This document shows positions 62,176-64,000 of a stretch of DNA of 64,000 nucleotides, one piece after another (position 1 is the stretch's first letter; every line of letters starts with the position of its first letter). The notes under the pieces are model-generated. The model did no database searches, had not been told where the DNA came from, and worked only from the letters and a program-made list of their open reading frames with translations. The DNA comes from UBA4744 sp963723165 (lineage in GTDB: Bacteria > Actinomycetota > Acidimicrobiia > Spongiisociales > UBA4744), in contig CAVRPP010000005.1 of NCBI GenBank assembly GCA_963723165.1, forward strand, positions 310,001 to 374,000, in the 5' to 3' direction. Both the position numbers and the translations under genes were made by a program.

Positions 62176-62198
62176 TGTCACACGGATCCCGTGTTACA
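62176..62198. promoter_or_regulatory. Palindromic operator of the vapBC-like operon
   Basis: A 23-base imperfect palindrome with arms TGT-ACACGG and CCGTGT-ACA (TGTCACACGG-ATC-CCGTGTTACA), eight bases before the antitoxin start codon. GATCCCGTG is also repeated directly (62185-62193 and 62201-62209). TACACT within it could be the -10. VapB-type antitoxins bind such sites with their toxin. This is inferred from position. Confidence 0.65.
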
Positions 62199-62206
62199 CT
62201 GATCCC

Positions 62207-62453
62207 GTGACAAATGTGACTCTTGCTGTCGATGAGGATCTCCTCCGCCGGGCCCGGATCCGGGCCCTCGAGGACGGGACATCGGTCAACGCCGTAGTAC
62301 CGCGAGTTCTTGGCCGCCTACGCAGGACAGAGCGAACAGGTCACCGCAGTGGCCAACTTCCTTGCGGTTGCCTCCCGATCAGAAGGCGGGGGCGATGGCA
62401 CCGGCCGAACCTGGAACCGGGAAGACATCTACGAAAGCCGTCCAAGCCGATGA
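62207..62453 (+). CDS. VapB-like antitoxin (one-base frameshift)
   Basis: Ribbon-helix-helix start VTNVTLAVDEDLLRRARIRA from GTG 62207, then DGTSVNAVV. An extra C at 62299-62302 shifts the frame. Removing it gives REFLAAYAGQSEQVTAVANF and a C-terminal GRTWNREDIYESRPSR that would wrap the toxin. Corrected length is 81 residues. The TGA overlaps the toxin ATG. Confidence 0.78.
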
Positions 62454-62857
62454 GCGTATTCGTGGATACCAACGTGGTCGTGTATGCCCACGACCACGGA
62501 GCCGGTACCAAGCAGGAAAAGGCCCGGGAGGTTCTCGAACACATGGCCGGCAGCCTGGTGATTTCGACCCAGGTGCTGAGCGAGTTCTATTGGGTCGCTA
62601 CCCGGAAGCTGACTCCACCCCTCCCCCAGCCAGACGCCGCCGAAGCCGTCGAACACCTCTCCGCCCTCCCGGTGGTCACCACGACGGCCGGTTTGGTGCT
62701 GAGTGCGATCGCCACCGCTTGCAACGAAACGCTCAGTCTTTGGGATGCCCTCATCATCGAAGCCGCTTCGACCGCCGGATGTGACCGTGTCCTGACCGAG
62801 GACCTCCAGCACGACCGGGTAATTCGAGGGGTGCGGGTCGAGAATCCGTTCCGCTGA
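62450..62857 (+). CDS. VapC-like PIN-domain toxin
   Basis: A 135-residue PIN endoribonuclease. Acidic residues are in SVFVDTNVVVYAHD (D6), STQVLSEFYW (Glu), LSLWDALIIEAA (Asp) and DRVLTEDLQHDR (Glu/Asp). VapC proteins cut initiator tRNA or rRNA. The start overlaps the antitoxin stop. The toxin is intact while its antitoxin is frameshifted as written, which would be unusual if real, because free toxin would be harmful. Confidence 0.88.
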   Translation: MSVFVDTNVVVYAHDHGAGTKQEKAREVLEHMAGSLVISTQVLSEFYWVATRKLTPPLPQPDAAEAVEHLSALPVVTTTAGLVLSAIATACNETLSLWDALIIEAASTAGCDRVLTEDLQHDRVIRGVRVENPFR

Positions 62858-62939
62858 CGCGAACCGAAACGACATGACCTCGACGAGCACGCTGTGCTTC
62901 GTAATACCGTTCATGACCAACCAGAGCAGGAGAAAGACT

Positions 62940-63625
62940 TTGGACGAGGAGAACTACGACCGGGAACTCGCCCGGGTCATCGACCATACGCTGCTCAAAA
63001 CGGACGCCAAGAAAGAGGACTTCGACCGCGTCTGCGAGGAAGCGATCCGCTACCACTTCCGGTCGGTGTGCGTCTTCTCGGGCGACGTCGAGTACGTGGC
63101 CAGGAAACTCGAGGGGTCGGACGTGATCCCGATTGCCGTTGTGGGTTTTCCTCACGGCCAGATGACGCCGGTCGCCAAAGCCTTCGAAGCTCAGGATGCC
63201 ATCACGAACGGCGGCGCCAAGGAGATCGACATGGTGATCCACGTCAGCGCCGTCAAGAGCAAGCACTACATCCTCGTGTTCGAGGACATCCAGCAGGTGG
63301 TCAGGGCCTGCGGAGACATACCGGTCAAGGTCATCATCGAAACGGCCCTCCTCACCGGCACGGAGAAAATCGCCGCATGTGTTCTGGCGAAAACCGCCGG
63401 TGCACGTTTCATCAAGACGTCCACCGGCAAGGAAGAGGGTGGAGCGACGGTGGCGGACGTGCTGCTGATCGCGAGGTCGTCGGCGACGAGGTCCAGATCA
63501 AAGCCAGCGGGGGCGTCAACTCGAGGGAGTTCGCCTACCAGCTGCTCGAGGCCGGAGCCGACCGCATCGGCACCAGCAACTCGGTCGCACTCGTCACGGG
63601 TGGAACAGCCGCAGGCGGGTACTGA
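62940..63625 (+). CDS. deoC: Deoxyribose-phosphate aldolase, copy 2 (one-base deletion)
   Basis: Same enzyme as copy 1 and nearly identical in sequence, including the leader (CTTCGTA-TACCGTTCATG). TTG 62940 follows AGGAGAAAGACT, and ATG 62913 in frame would add nine residues. All catalytic residues are present: EIDMVIHVSAVKSK, GARFIKTSTGKEE and, in the next frame, VQIKASGGVNS. Near 63466-63470 one base is missing (ATCGCGAGG versus ATGCGCGAGG in copy 1), so the written frame goes off course. Corrected length is 228 residues. Confidence 0.85.
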
Positions 63626-63724
63626 CCGCCTGGATCGGAGCATCGTGACCACGTACGTGGCCTTGTTCGTGTTCGAGGCCGACACCGACGACGTTCCAAC
63701 GCTGGAAGTTAGGGAGTTTCTTGC

Positions 63725-64000
63725 CTACCCGCCGGGAGTCGCACAGTCGGGCAGGCCGTCACAGCCGATGGCATGGAGTGTGCCCGAGATGTCGGCGACG
63801 AATACCACACCGGTACCGGGCGCAGGCGAGGTGACCGACCGGGCGCCCAGGTCATAGCTCCACAGTTCCTGACCGTCTTTGTCGACCGCCCACAACCACC
63901 CGTCGTCACTGGTGAAATAGACACCACCGTTGACGACCACCGGCCAGCGGACCACGCCCGGCAGACCACCCAGCACGTCGTCCCCCGGGAAGGTCCACAG
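63725..64000 (-). CDS. PQQ-like beta-propeller protein (N-terminus outside window)
   Basis: The C-terminal 91 residues of a protein running off the right edge. It contains PQQ-type blades: VVVNGGVYFTSDDGWLWAVD, KDGQELWSYDLGARS and GVVFVADISGTLHAIGCDGL, ending in a TAG at 63725. Such propellers occur in BamB-like or dehydrogenase-like secreted proteins. No more can be said from the fragment. Confidence 0.7.
   Translation of the reverse strand: MWTFPGDDVLGGLPGVVRWPVVVNGGVYFTSDDGWLWAVDKDGQELWSYDLGARSVTSPAPGTGVVFVADISGTLHAIGCDGLPDCATPGG

Noticed and set aside
63645..63857. Open frame after deoC copy 2 (starting VTTYVALFVFEADTDD)
   Set aside because: It runs into the convergent PQQ-propeller gene and loses coding character after about 25 residues; at most a remnant.
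1..64000. Prophage, transposon or integrated element
   Set aside because: No transposase, integrase, terminase, terminal repeats or att-like tRNA was found, despite two toxin-antitoxin pairs and a restriction-like operon.

Overview
The window reads as chromosomal DNA of a high-GC actinobacterium. Many starts are GTG or TTG. There are several F420/deazaflavin-type enzymes (two Ddn/DUF385-like proteins and two luciferase-like oxidoreductases), a BTAD/SARP regulator, class III cyclases, and surface lipoproteins with Thr-rich linkers of the kind common in Acidimicrobiia. That class assignment is inference and only moderately certain. I found no rRNA or tRNA gene, CRISPR array, transposase or phage gene.

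Layout. 0-10.9 kb: partial membrane cyclase, PLP aminotransferase, siderophore-interacting flavoprotein, discoidin-type lipoprotein, DinB protein, CPA2 antiporter, DMT exporter, and an alpha/beta-hydrolase-like/cyclase fusion. 10.9-13.8 kb: a tight three-gene minus-strand operon of a DNA methyltransferase and two unrecognised proteins, one with nuclease-like motifs; this is the best candidate for an undescribed restriction or defence system. 13.9-28.8 kb: ordinary metabolic and regulatory genes, including a CPBP protease, a deleted 2-hydroxyacid dehydrogenase, a SARP-hydrolase regulator, an FG-GAP secreted protein, a DGPF/ECF42 sigma pair, and a membrane protein plus winged-helix regulator behind a strong promoter/operator. 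29-41.3 kb: GH99-like lipoprotein, pirin, PreA, O-methyltransferase, a two-component system and an aldo/keto reductase with a decayed copy nearby. 41.4-42 kb: a MazEF-like toxin-antitoxin pair. 42.4-48.7 kb: a surface region of DUF333 and GerMN lipoproteins, then a CotH-DUF4956-VTC operon and a small peptide with a lasso-type RiPP leader. 48.7-55 kb: deoC copy 1, a shikimate-kinase-like protein, GH20 plus GNAT, and an ECF sigma factor with a PASTA-GerMN membrane partner. 55-61.8 kb: a universal stress protein divergent from an Mrp Na+/H+ antiporter operon (A-B-C-D-F-GE, with G and E fused). 61.8-64 kb: VapBC, deoC copy 2 and the C-terminus of a PQQ-like beta-propeller.

The quality of the sequence itself is a major theme. 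At least eleven intact-looking genes are each broken by single-base indels, mostly one inserted base, and the Mrp operon alone carries about five. Removing the extra base, or restoring the missing one, gives the expected family length and often restores an ATGA/GTGA overlap with the next gene. Consensus error in a draft assembly therefore explains most of them better than gene decay. The 2-hydroxyacid dehydrogenase, which lacks about 135-140 bases, and the aldo/keto reductase fragment are better candidates for real pseudogenes.
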